Positions 8,001-14,862 of a stretch of 57,670 bases of DNA are shown in pieces (positions within the stretch are counted from its first letter, which is position 1; every line of letters starts with the position of its first letter). Under the pieces are notes generated by a model. That model was not told where the DNA came from and ran no database searches. It was given only the letters and a program-made list of their open reading frames with translations. Location of the stretch: contig CAYXZQ010000005.1 in NCBI GenBank assembly GCA_964469935.1, forward strand, positions 1 to 57,670. Reading direction: 5' to 3'. The DNA is from CAYXZQ01 sp964469935. Lineage in GTDB: Archaea > Nanobdellota > Nanobdellia > Woesearchaeales > DSVV01. The position numbers were made by a program, and so were the translations under genes.

Positions 8001-9863
8001 AAGGTTGATTGCCCCCTGCTCTGTCCATCCTGATGTGGAAGGGCCGTCGAAATACGAGTTGTTCAGCAGGTTCTCTGTCACGTCCGCAGTTATGAAGCCG
8101 AAGGTGTTCTTGATGGAGTATATGCCTGAGGTGAAATCCACAGGAGCCGGGGCATCGTTCGGCTCGTCCCACAGGTCGGCCTGAATCACGTTTCCCGTGT
8201 AGTAGTCGCTCGGCTGGCCGAAACCGAAATTCTGGAGCCCGTCCGACCAGTTCGCATCGTCGTATCCGTTCGCTGTCCACCCCGGCGGGTCGACTACCTG
8301 ATAGTCGTCGGTGTATTTCCATGCCTTGCTGAGCATGTCCACAGGGCTTCCTGTGAGAAGGATGTTCGACGCCTGGAGGACTCCGCACGAGGTGCAGGTA
8401 CCGCCGTTCGCATAGTAGCGGTCTATCTCGTCAGTGAGGCTTGTCAGGTTGGTCCCGAGGTCCAGCATGTTCCTGATAGAGGTGTAATAGGTCGTAAGCC
8501 CGACCCTGTTGCCAGTTATGTTGTAGAGGATGTCGTGCGCGAAGGTCTTGAGGATGCATTTGGCGACAGAGAGCTTCTCCGAGTCGGGGTCGTTAAGCGC
8601 AAGGTCCTTGCAGAACCTCTCTGTCCCGGTCGTGTCCGAGTCGAATTTCCAGTCCATGCTCCCCGAGACGTCTGTTATGGCCACCACGTCGCCGTTGCCC
8701 TTGTCAGTGATGATTGACTGGTAGCTGAGGTTCTCGAACCCGACTCTCAGGGGCACTGTCTGGTTGCTTAGCCTAGTGTAGTTCAGGATGGCTGAGAGTA
8801 CGCTGTTGTTTATATGCACCCTCATCGACGTGTTCGAGAAGTTGTCCCTGTAGACCGTTGTGTTGCCGATGGTCAGGTAGAACGTGTTGTTGCTGGTGTT
8901 TGAATGGTTAGCCAGGTAATGCAGGTATATGTCCATGTTGTTAAGGGTGCCTGGCACGTTGAAACCATCATACAGGTTGACGATGCCGTCAATCCCGGGG
9001 AAATAATAGGTGCCGGAGCTCATGTTCTTCTGGTAGATGTTCTTTGTGAGGTAGGTTATCTTGATGAAGCCGCCGCCGATGTATGACCTGTTCAGGAGGC
9101 CGCTGAACCTGAAAGAGAAATTGTTCTCGCCTCCTTTTGCGATAGAGGCGTTGCAGAAGTTGATGTTCCATGCCTCTGAAGTCAGGTTGCCCGGCGGCAC
9201 CGTGAAGTTGTTGCAGAATATCCCGTTGATGTAGAGCGAGAAATCATCTGCAGAATCAAGCTCAAGGTACATCTCCGTGATGTTGGCGTCCGACGGTATG
9301 CTGCTAATCGTTGTTGATACGTTTCCCTGCCCCACGAAACCTCCGAGGTAGGCATACCTGGTCGTCAGCGTGCTCGACAGCTGGTTGAGGTATATCCTGA
9401 CTGCCGTGCCCTTGATGGGCCTGGCTTTCTCTATGCCTGTTATCATGTTCTTGAATGTCACGAGCTCGTCGCTCTTGCCCTTCGGTTGGCTGTACACCAC
9501 GTCATTGCCGACCATGAAGGAGTATCCGAACCTGCCGGGGATGAGCTGGGCAGAGATGTTCTGGGCGAGCTTCCTTGCAAGATCTGTCCTGTTGGTCACC
9601 CAGAATATTCCAATCTGCTCGAGAATCGTGTTGTCCATGTCAGTGATGTTTCCGTCGGCGATGAGCTCCTGGAGATATGAGTTGTTGAGCTCGTCAACCT
9701 TCAGGTTTGAGAAAAGCGATATCGTGTCCTGGGAATAGTAGTTCAGCTGGGTCCTCGGCTGGGTGCTGACATAGAGGTTCGACAGCAGGAGAAAGCCGGT
9801 GACCAGTATGAAGAGCGCAAGGAGCGCATCGATGGTGAAGAAATAACCTTTTTTCATTGCCAT
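5019..9863 (-). CDS. Giant pilin-like protein with a von Willebrand A domain split by lectin-like insertions
   Basis: The 1614-residue product starts MAMKKG followed by the helix YFFTIDALLALFILVTGFLLL, a prepilin-type anchor. Residues ~40-380 are Asn-rich beta sequence with many N-glycosylation sequons. A von Willebrand A MIDAS follows: DVSGS with Asp398, Ser400 and Ser402, then Thr489 in a Cys-rich GGTCTSCG, then the strand KALVIMSDG with Asp1213. About 700 residues of jelly-roll/MAM-like sequence lie between Thr489 and Asp1213, so the VWA fold is interrupted by a large insertion. Near the C-terminus an Asp/Asn loop (VDYNNDGR, Asp1573, Asn1575, Asp1577) resembles a calcium site. It overlaps both neighbouring pilin-like genes by 10 bases. 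A tip adhesin, broadly analogous to PilY1, is my inference. Confidence 0.8.
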   Translation of the reverse strand: MAMKKGYFFTIDALLALFILVTGFLLLSNLYVSTQPRTQLNYYSQDTISLFSNLKVDELNNSYLQELIADGNITDMDNTILEQIGIFWVTNRTDLARKLAQNISAQLIPGRFGYSFMVGNDVVYSQPKGKSDELVTFKNMITGIEKARPIKGTAVRIYLNQLSSTLTTRYAYLGGFVGQGNVSTTISSIPSDANITEMYLELDSADDFSLYINGIFCNNFTVPPGNLTSEAWNINFCNASIAKGGENNFSFRFSGLLNRSYIGGGFIKITYLTKNIYQKNMSSGTYYFPGIDGIVNLYDGFNVPGTLNNMDIYLHYLANHSNTSNNTFYLTIGNTTVYRDNFSNTSMRVHINNSVLSAILNYTRLSNQTVPLRVGFENLSYQSIITDKGNGDVVAITDVSGSMDWKFDSDTTGTERFCKDLALNDPDSEKLSVAKCILKTFAHDILYNITGNRVGLTTYYTSIRNMLDLGTNLTSLTDEIDRYYANGGTCTSCGVLQASNILLTGSPVDMLSKAWKYTDDYQVVDPPGWTANGYDDANWSDGLQNFGFGQPSDYYTGNVIQADLWDEPNDAPAPVDFTSGIYSIKNTFGFITADVTENLLNNSYFDGPSTSGWTEQGAINLSDPGSTAVFSDDFETNLGWSAGGTREQWQYGTPVGRGGGSHGNPDPDFAHSGSRIWGEDCTSPFWNGDYQNYANSRLTSPTIDCTSCTDTVLRYYRWLNVEAPSYDQARIWVTDSGGSWHTVWTNPSEMTDDSWSLQETDISAYADGNPNLRIRFGTQTDGSWEYSGWNLDDVSVVSKSATTDIFGLHHYWFVDSGRGSTGYLSQTFQSPSDSPNKVTLSLVHSINSSHFDGTAKAFCNLTYPGGETTLWNETWTAGSLPPDGPTPVTVDMTPYVTSRTFGYVLECGADVWGPGQTLVAFDNITVIINWTNNGDDGWDWQEGVYGFSGNMDFYPTSSGDLEMVADRTSSDASGSYGIQVNITQAMINAMNSPGGSAWLSFNYRWDPRDDGSSSIFDTGDQVWIKGYLEKPSTAVHWLGSEMSSEGGDTTPEIWTTDDPDTEGEGLFAEDIKPYLDEGPGFYYIALGGKLLRDSSSKFGSISFDNIQLAFTRDSKNTFYRNSFFVNSLYDLHEPMAMSITSDSGADIYLNNNLLDSYTGAQSGRNITVTPADFVRGNNVLAIKLKNSDGTGRLNVQLTSNITNRQKALVIMSDGISNACVGKFGTFNDGNCDDCGRACCPGADGAIDNECPQIPEVQASSDLSSIEKRATEQLINMSCYFNSNYGVSLYTVGFGNIGSGGDLALNLTALCDPDYTPASPHFFTSDDPEGLAEIYGNIANELRLIFSLKKSQIISFRGAFEKSYLYHDSYIALNYTPIIPPIIHGEVPIFFESPDFGGCSYDLQIPSQIRPFEAYLLPYSGEHWTDYVAVTNSMGTHVAYNLSHFNTNYANLGDPFPIPIPGPYFEQGETNTITVGTGDNAFNSTNCSVNTTLLYTGLINMINFTDPYSSVHANATGCNWTIEHELGYNFTLSVPTDYTGPRQCTYTNTSHDTSGFDNDDSYDWAMYNFLVHVDYNNDGRIFINFGSSNFIVNSWVVHDVPYLWGPTIAEVRVWQ

Positions 9864-10354
9864 GCATAGACCACCATGTTCACTATCGACCTGTTGTAGA
9901 CCAGTATCCTTGTGAGGCCCGCAAGATTGTTATGGCTGACCCCGCCCATGCTAACAGCGCCTCCTGGCCCTGGTTCAGTCCTGGGATTGCCCACATACCA
10001 TATCCCGCTGAGATTGGCAGGCAGCCCGTCTTTGCCTGTGAAGAAGACTGCGAAATCGCTCTTAATGCCGAACCTGCTCCTGGTCCTGTTGTAATCCTCC
10101 AGGGTCATGTTCCGGAACCTGTAGAGCTTTGTGTAGTTGATGATGCTTCCGCCGTCAGTGATGCCTATCCTCTGGACGTCAGTCCTGTTCCAGCCGGGAG
10201 GGTAGCCCTGAGTCACGAGGGACTCAGAGACTATCTTCGCGTCTAGGTAGACGTTGTTTAGGTTGTTCAGCTCCTGCGACTGGACATTCGGAAGTATCTT
10301 GTAGTAGAGTACCAGGCAGAGGCTGAAGATGAATATCGCGAGGATGAAGTCCAT
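9854..10354 (-). CDS. Pilin-like protein (start uncertain)
   Basis: The 166-residue product from ATG 10354 begins MDFILAIFIFSLCLVLYY, a single hydrophobic helix with no basic leader, followed by an extracellular domain with sequons (NRTD, NYTK, NMTL, NLSG, NRSI). In-frame codons just upstream encode KRAQTWY, which would supply the basic leader and a Gln at +1 as in class III prepilins, but no ATG, GTG or TTG precedes them after the in-frame stop. The gene sits 19 bases after the previous pilin and overlaps the giant VWA gene by 10 bases. Confidence 0.7.
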   Translation of the reverse strand: MDFILAIFIFSLCLVLYYKILPNVQSQELNNLNNVYLDAKIVSESLVTQGYPPGWNRTDVQRIGITDGGSIINYTKLYRFRNMTLEDYNRTRSRFGIKSDFAVFFTGKDGLPANLSGIWYVGNPRTEPGPGGAVSMGGVSHNNLAGLTRILVYNRSIVNMVVYAWQ

Positions 10355-10373
10355 GTACCATGTCTGCGCCCTT

Positions 10374-10760
10374 TTAGTTGAGATATATCACACCCCCTTC
10401 CTTCGAGATGTTGTTTTCGCCCTTGCGTATTGAGCCTACGACTGGCGGGACTGCGAATTCGGCAAGCTGATGGGTCTTTTCAGACTGTAGCACCAGATAG
10501 CCCCCTGATATCGTTATGTTGTACCTTACCCCGTCGTGGGTCTCGGGCACCTTGAACTGCCTGAAGTATCCGTCCTTCACTCCGGCTGCAAGAAAGAACT
10601 CGTTCTGGACAGAGTATCCCACGTCCCTTATGGAATTGAACTCCTTCTCCATGGTGAGCGACTGCATGTCGTCGGAGATGGCGTAAAGGAAAATCAGGAG
10701 GAAAATCATCCCCATGCCTAGAAGTATCAAGAACTCGTTTGCAACCTGCCCTTTCTTCAT
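10374..10760 (-). CDS. Type IV pilin with class III signal peptide
   Basis: The 128-residue product starts MKKGQVANEFLILLGMGMIF. KKG|Q with Glu five residues on is the classic archaeal class III prepilin signal cut by an EppA-type peptidase, and the following helix forms the pilus core. The remaining ~95 residues are a small beta-rich head (TISGGYLVLQSEKTHQLAEF). It is the second gene of the pilus operon, 41 bases after the first pilin. Either this or the first pilin is likely the major subunit. No prepilin peptidase gene is seen in this window. Confidence 0.85.
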   Translation of the reverse strand: MKKGQVANEFLILLGMGMIFLLIFLYAISDDMQSLTMEKEFNSIRDVGYSVQNEFFLAAGVKDGYFRQFKVPETHDGVRYNITISGGYLVLQSEKTHQLAEFAVPPVVGSIRKGENNISKEGGVIYLN

Positions 10761-10801
10761 TTTCCCCTTTTTTATCGGCGATGACGCCCCTCCCGTTCCG
10801 C

Positions 10802-11218
10802 TCAGGATCTGGTCGAGATGTTCACGGCATAGTCGTCAGCCGTAATCTCGATGTAATGTATGCCCGGCCTTGCAGACAGGCTTCCCGTCAGGTTCACTGT
10901 CGAGGATTCAGCAGATATGTCCGACATGCCGATGCTTGTCTTCATGAGGAAATCCACGGACTGCGGCGATATCGTGATGTTCTGCACCTCATCAGGGATG
11001 TATACCTTAAGGGTCGTCTTGGAAGGCTTTCCCAGGTAGTAGACTGTCTCTGCTGAATCGACGATTTTTCTCGCTATGTCGTAGGCCTGCTTTTCGTTGA
11101 CCTGGTCCCTTGCAGTCATGCCCTGTGTCCCGTATATTACGAACAGGGGAATAATCATGAGCAGGGCGAATCCCACGACCAGCATGTACTCCATAGCGAC
11201 CTGGGAGCGTTTGGCCAT
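10802..11218 (-). CDS. Type IV pilin with class III signal peptide, first gene of pilus operon
   Basis: The 138-residue product starts MAKRSQVAMEYMLVVGFALL: a basic leader, Gln at +1 and Glu at +5 in the class III pattern, followed by one hydrophobic helix and a beta-rich head. An in-frame ATG exists at 11242, but it lies inside the TATA box (TTTAAATAT) and would be before the transcript begins. The TATA centre is about 27 nt from 11218, so the mRNA is probably leaderless and 11218 is the start. It heads an operon of pilin-like genes running to 4093 and, probably with a second promoter, to the window edge. Confidence 0.85.
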   Translation of the reverse strand: MAKRSQVAMEYMLVVGFALLMIIPLFVIYGTQGMTARDQVNEKQAYDIARKIVDSAETVYYLGKPSKTTLKVYIPDEVQNITISPQSVDFLMKTSIGMSDISAESSTVNLTGSLSARPGIHYIEITADDYAVNISTRS

Positions 11219-11240
11219 GGTCCTATTACTCAAACTATTC

Positions 11241-11249
11241 ATATTTAAA
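11241..11249 (-). promoter_or_regulatory. TATA box of the pilus operon
   Basis: The minus strand reads CTTTAAATATG here, centred about 27 nt upstream of the pilin ATG at 11218. It rules out the upstream in-frame ATG at 11242. Confidence 0.6.
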
Positions 11250-11297
11250 GTTATGCCTGCGATTGTAACTATTTAAGAATGAATTTTCATGATGGAG

Positions 11298-11795
11298 CTA
11301 CCCTGTTTCATCCCTTCTTGCAAGTATCTTCCTGACCTTTCTCCAATGCTCTTCAGCTACGATATATCCAATGCAGTTTTTTGAGCCGCATCTGCAGGGA
11401 TGGTCCTCGAATTCATCAGGCCCATAGCCATAGTTGTAGGATATCTCTTCGCCTTTTTTGATGTCCCTGAGCGCGGTTATCCAGATATGGCCCCTGATTA
11501 TCTCTGTCTCGCAGTTCGGGTCGCAGGAGTGGTTGATGAACCTCGCTGTGTTGTACGGGACTTTGCCGTCGATGTCATGCCTCTTGTTAAGCTCGAATAT
11601 GTAGACTGCCCCGTTGTTCTCGTCGGCATTGCCGATCGTCTCAGTCACCCTGTCCTCTGCCTCTTTTTTCGTCACTTTCTCTCCGACATACTCAATTACC
11701 CTTGCCCCTTTAGGTATGTCTTTTCTTGCGAACACGCCCCTGTTGTGGATGCTGGACTTCCTCACGATGATGTAGGGAGATGTCGTCGGCTTCAT
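11298..11795 (-). CDS. SET-domain protein lysine methyltransferase
   Basis: The 165-residue protein is a complete stand-alone SET domain. The S-adenosylmethionine-binding GVFARKDIPKGARVIEYVGE near residue 20, the pseudoknot motif RFINHSCDPNCE, the catalytic-site EEISYNYGYG and a post-SET zinc motif (CRCGSKNCIGYI) are all present in order. It should transfer methyl groups to Lys side chains, but the substrate cannot be told from the sequence and no histone gene is in this window. A TATA-like AAAGTATAAAA lies about 30 nt upstream of the ATG. It stands alone between the pilus operon and a divergent membrane protein gene. Confidence 0.9.
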   Translation of the reverse strand: MKPTTSPYIIVRKSSIHNRGVFARKDIPKGARVIEYVGEKVTKKEAEDRVTETIGNADENNGAVYIFELNKRHDIDGKVPYNTARFINHSCDPNCETEIIRGHIWITALRDIKKGEEISYNYGYGPDEFEDHPCRCGSKNCIGYIVAEEHWRKVRKILARRDETG

Positions 11796-11926
11796 GCCTC
11801 AGCCTCATTTTGAGCTCATTTTTATACTTTTGCAATCAGCCACAGCGGGAAATCCCATCTGAAAACAAAACATTTATCAGTAAGGTGGTCATTAACATCG
11901 TAATAAAAGCACCCTGAGGTGGGAAA

Positions 11927-12385
11927 ATGAAAAAAGGGTTCGGAAGGATGTGGGAACTGGCAGAGATTCCCGCATACATATTCATAGTCTGGATAGTTCT
12001 GTCTGTATTAGTTGCCGGCATGGGCATGGTGACCTCCATAATCTGGTCGATTATTGGATACGTTGTTTTCATAGGGGTTTTCGGATACATCGGATACATT
12101 GTTAAGCAGTCGGGCGAGACAACCGGATACGCAGCGAAGACAGGGGCTTTCATAGGAGTGATTGGCGGTCTTGTCGCAGCGGTCCTGGCAATCATCAGCT
12201 TCTATTATTTTCCAGCAATCTTCACAGAGACAATAAACAAGGCAGTCGCCCAGGGTGCGCCGGCTGATACCATTAAGACCATGGTTGCGATCGGAGTCTA
12301 CGCAGGCATCGTCATCGACCCGATTATCTATGCCCTCTTCGGTGCTGCCTTATCCGCTATAGGGTCCCTGTTAGTGAAGAAGTGA
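11927..12385 (+). CDS. Multi-pass membrane protein, Yip1-like
   Basis: The 152-residue product has four to five hydrophobic helices (AYIFIVWIVLSVLVAG, IWSIIGYVVFIGVFGYIGYI, GAFIGVIGGLVAAVLAII, the C-terminal AGIVIDPIIYALFGAALSAI) and few charged residues. The pattern resembles small Yip1/DUF-type archaeal membrane proteins, but I cannot name a family with confidence. The start has a clear GAGGTGGG ribosome site six bases upstream. A GTG at 12382 overlaps its TGA stop, so the DUF362 gene downstream may be coupled to it. Confidence 0.7.
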   Translation: MKKGFGRMWELAEIPAYIFIVWIVLSVLVAGMGMVTSIIWSIIGYVVFIGVFGYIGYIVKQSGETTGYAAKTGAFIGVIGGLVAAVLAIISFYYFPAIFTETINKAVAQGAPADTIKTMVAIGVYAGIVIDPIIYALFGAALSAIGSLLVKK

Positions 12386-12435
12386 GGCGCGGCATATGGT
12401 TGCATGGGCTCACATTTAGAGATGCCTGCATCAAC

Positions 12436-13563
12436 ATGGAAAAACTAAAGGTTGCGATCGAAAGGTGCATTGATTACGCTGATGCTGAGAGGGCTGTGGG
12501 CTCCTGCCTGGACAGGCTCGGCGGCATCAAGAATTTCGTCAGCAGTGGGGACAGGGTGCTTCTGAAGATAAACCAGCTTTCTGCGAAAAGCCCTGATGAG
12601 GCAGTGACTACCCACCCGCTTTTTCTCGCTGCTGTCGCAAAAGAGATAAGAAGGGCGGGGGCAGAGCCTTCTGTAGGCGACAGTCCCGGGCTCCATTCCC
12701 TGGAGGCTGTCGCGAAAAAGAGCGGCATCCTGGACATATGCAGGGAGCATAAGATACCCCTGGTCGAGCTTGACGAGCCGATTGAGGTTAAGGCATCGGG
12801 AAAGATATCGAAATCGTTCAGGCTTTCGGCCAGGCTGAAGGAGTTTGATGCCATAATCAACCTTCCCAAGCTCAAGACCCATTCCCTGACAGGCCTGACA
12901 TGCGCAGTCAAGAACCTGTTTGGCTGCATACCCGGCAAGATCAAGGGTACTTATCACCTCAGGTTCCAGGATCCTGTGCTTTTCTCAGAGATGCTTCTTG
13001 ACCTGCATGACGCTGTCCGTCCAGCCCTGACAATCGTTGACGGGATAGTCGGGATGGAGGGCTCCGGCCCTGCAGCAGGCAGTCCGCGCAACATCAATGT
13101 GGTGATTGCCGGTGAGAACGCTGTCGCAGTCGACACTGTGGCCATGAATGTCGTCGGGATGATAGAGTCCGAGGTCCATACAGTCTCATGCGCGAAGAGA
13201 AGGAAAATCTCTGGCTCTGACCTGAGGGACATAGAAGTGGTCGGCAACAGCATCACTGAAGTCCGTGTCAAGGGCTTCAGGCGACCGGAAAACATCATGC
13301 AGAAGATGCCGCCTTCCCTATCAAGGCTCGTCAGGGGAATCTTCACGGCAAGGCCGGTGGTAGTGAAGACGAAGTGCATCAGCTGCGGAAACTGCAAGAA
13401 GATATGCCCGGCAGGCGCGATAACAATGCCAGAAAAATTTCCGAGGTTCGATTACAGAAAATGCATAAGGTGCTATTGCTGCCATGAGATATGCCCCGAG
13501 AAGGCTATCCCCCTGAAGCGGGGACTGATTGCAGGCCTGATGTCAAGACTGCTTCGGGCCTGA
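12436..13563 (+). CDS. DUF362 protein with C-terminal 2x[4Fe-4S] ferredoxin domain
   Basis: The 375-residue protein (from MEKLKVAIERC) has the DUF362 domain over residues ~1-290 (LLKINQLSAKSPDEAVTTHP, INLPKLKTHSLTGLTCAVKN, VDGIVGMEGSGPAAGSPR). Two CxxCxxCxxxCP clusters follow (CISCGNCKKICPAG and CIRCYCCHEICPEK), for two 4Fe-4S centres. DUF362 proteins are iron-sulfur-associated and of uncertain reaction. A longer frame opens at GTG 12382 overlapping the upstream stop, but the family usually begins at the KVAI strand, and a TATA-like ACATTTAG lies about 25 nt before 12436. An electron-transfer or metallocluster-related role is inferred. Confidence 0.85.
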   Translation: MEKLKVAIERCIDYADAERAVGSCLDRLGGIKNFVSSGDRVLLKINQLSAKSPDEAVTTHPLFLAAVAKEIRRAGAEPSVGDSPGLHSLEAVAKKSGILDICREHKIPLVELDEPIEVKASGKISKSFRLSARLKEFDAIINLPKLKTHSLTGLTCAVKNLFGCIPGKIKGTYHLRFQDPVLFSEMLLDLHDAVRPALTIVDGIVGMEGSGPAAGSPRNINVVIAGENAVAVDTVAMNVVGMIESEVHTVSCAKRRKISGSDLRDIEVVGNSITEVRVKGFRRPENIMQKMPPSLSRLVRGIFTARPVVVKTKCISCGNCKKICPAGAITMPEKFPRFDYRKCIRCYCCHEICPEKAIPLKRGLIAGLMSRLLRA

Positions 13564-13608
13564 AAAATATAATTAAGAAAATGTATAATTAAGAAAAAAA
13601 TAAGAATT

Positions 13609-13950
13609 TCAGAAAGTGAAATTCTTGGCAAACTGCCCGATTATCGGTATCTCTTTCTCCTTGCCGTTGATGGCATTTATGAGCCCGATGAGCCACAGGA
13701 TGAAGAGCCCGATCGAGGCTAGCCACACCACTATCAGGAAAAGCCAGCCTATGAAAGGGATAGCAAAAAGCACCATCTCAACAATCCAGAGCACGACCCA
13801 CGCGACAAGAAGGACCAGGCCCTGCTTGGCATGGAATTTAGCGTAAGTGTTCTTCCTCATGTTCTCATCAGCAAAATACCAGATAATGCCTACAAGGAAA
13901 TACGAAAGTATCGCACAAACCCTGCCTTTTTCCACATCTTCCTGAACCAT
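13609..13950 (-). CDS. Small membrane protein, DUF4870/Tic20-like
   Basis: The 113-residue product from MVQEDVEKGRV has three to four hydrophobic helices (CAILSYFLVGIIWYF, LVLLVAWVVLWIVEMVLFAI, WLFLIVVWLASIGLFILWLIG) and a typical family turn (KNTYAKFHAKQGL). Proteins of this type are widespread and of unknown function. An upstream ATG at 14016 is in frame, but the GGAGG site at 13958-13962 is spaced best for 13950 (or the ATG two codons earlier). An AAATTTAAATAA box lies ~70 nt upstream, giving a short leader. Confidence 0.75.
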   Translation of the reverse strand: MVQEDVEKGRVCAILSYFLVGIIWYFADENMRKNTYAKFHAKQGLVLLVAWVVLWIVEMVLFAIPFIGWLFLIVVWLASIGLFILWLIGLINAINGKEKEIPIIGQFAKNFTF

Positions 13951-14058
13951 GTTCATCCCCCTCCCTTTTCTTTTACTCCGTTTTTCAAGAATATTTCTAT
14001 ATGAATCGGTCTGCAATCAGATTATTTAAATTTTGTTATTAACTCTTAAAATCTCCGG

Positions 14059-14787
14059 TTAAATACTGCCAATCTGCTCTTTCCATATCCTGACTGCGTT
14101 CTCTTTCGTGTCAGAGACCGTCCTCGGCGGGTTCGTGTCGAGATAGACCACTTTCGACTTGAAGTTGAAAAACAGCTTCCTCAACCAGTCAGACTCGTAT
14201 CTCTCCTCCACGCTCCTCTGGAAGGCGAGGTTCTCGAATATCGCATGGTCCTTCTTTCCCCTGTCGCTCAGGCGCTTGATGACGACCGCTGGCTCGACCT
14301 TGAGTATTATGAGCAGGTCAGGTGCATTCTTGAGCGCGAGCCTGTTTCCCGGCAGGTTCATTATGTCCTTGAGGCTCATCCTCTCCTGCTGGATCGGCTG
14401 GTAGACTATGGATGTCACAACACCCCGCTCCTGCAGGATTATCTTGCCTGCAGCCCTCGCAGGTATCAGGAGCTTCTTGTACAGAATCTCCCTGTCGAGC
14501 GAGAATGCATGGGCCGTAGTCAGGGCTGAGTATTTCCTGTTGTTGTCCCGGACGATCTCCTCGCGGATTACCTTGCCGACCATCGAGAATGTCGGCTCGG
14601 CAGAGCAGATGACGTCGTACTGCCGGACATCATCAAGCTCGGGTATCTCGTTCTTCTCCTTCCAGTATCTGCGGAGGTCGAAAATCTTCAGCCCCCTGCT
14701 TTCGAAATAGTCCTTGAGGGAATCTATGACTACTCCCTTGCCCCCTCCGTCCAGGCCGTCCACCATCAGAAACTTCCCGTCAGCCAT
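14059..14787 (-). CDS. tmk: Thymidylate kinase
   Basis: The 242-residue protein phosphorylates dTMP to dTDP with ATP. The P-loop is DGLDGGGKG near residue 10, followed by the family's FESRGLKIFDLRR. A DR-equivalent QERGVVTSIVYQ binds the nucleotide, and a LID-like RLSDRGKKDH follows. A TATA box (TTTATAAGG, 14810-14818) lies about 26 nt before the start, so the mRNA is leaderless. It is close to folA and thyA, which make its substrate. Length is slightly above the usual 200-220 residues, with the extra mostly around residues 35-60. Confidence 0.85.
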   Translation of the reverse strand: MADGKFLMVDGLDGGGKGVVIDSLKDYFESRGLKIFDLRRYWKEKNEIPELDDVRQYDVICSAEPTFSMVGKVIREEIVRDNNRKYSALTTAHAFSLDREILYKKLLIPARAAGKIILQERGVVTSIVYQPIQQERMSLKDIMNLPGNRLALKNAPDLLIILKVEPAVVIKRLSDRGKKDHAIFENLAFQRSVEERYESDWLRKLFFNFKSKVVYLDTNPPRTVSDTKENAVRIWKEQIGSI

Positions 14788-14809
14788 GGGAATGGGGTTT
14801 GATGGTGAA

Positions 14810-14818
14810 TTTATAAGG
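14810..14818 (-). promoter_or_regulatory. TATA box of tmk
   Basis: Minus-strand CCTTATAAA is centred ~26 nt before the ATG at 14787, consistent with a leaderless transcript. Confidence 0.5.
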
Positions 14819-14862
14819 TTTTGGAAAAATGAGAGGGCAATCAGAAGGCAGGCGGCAACTTT

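Noticed and set aside
7684..8388. 234-codon minus-strand frame inside the giant VWA gene
   Set aside because: A shadow frame rich in Arg, Pro and His within a coherent 1614-codon gene on the same strand.
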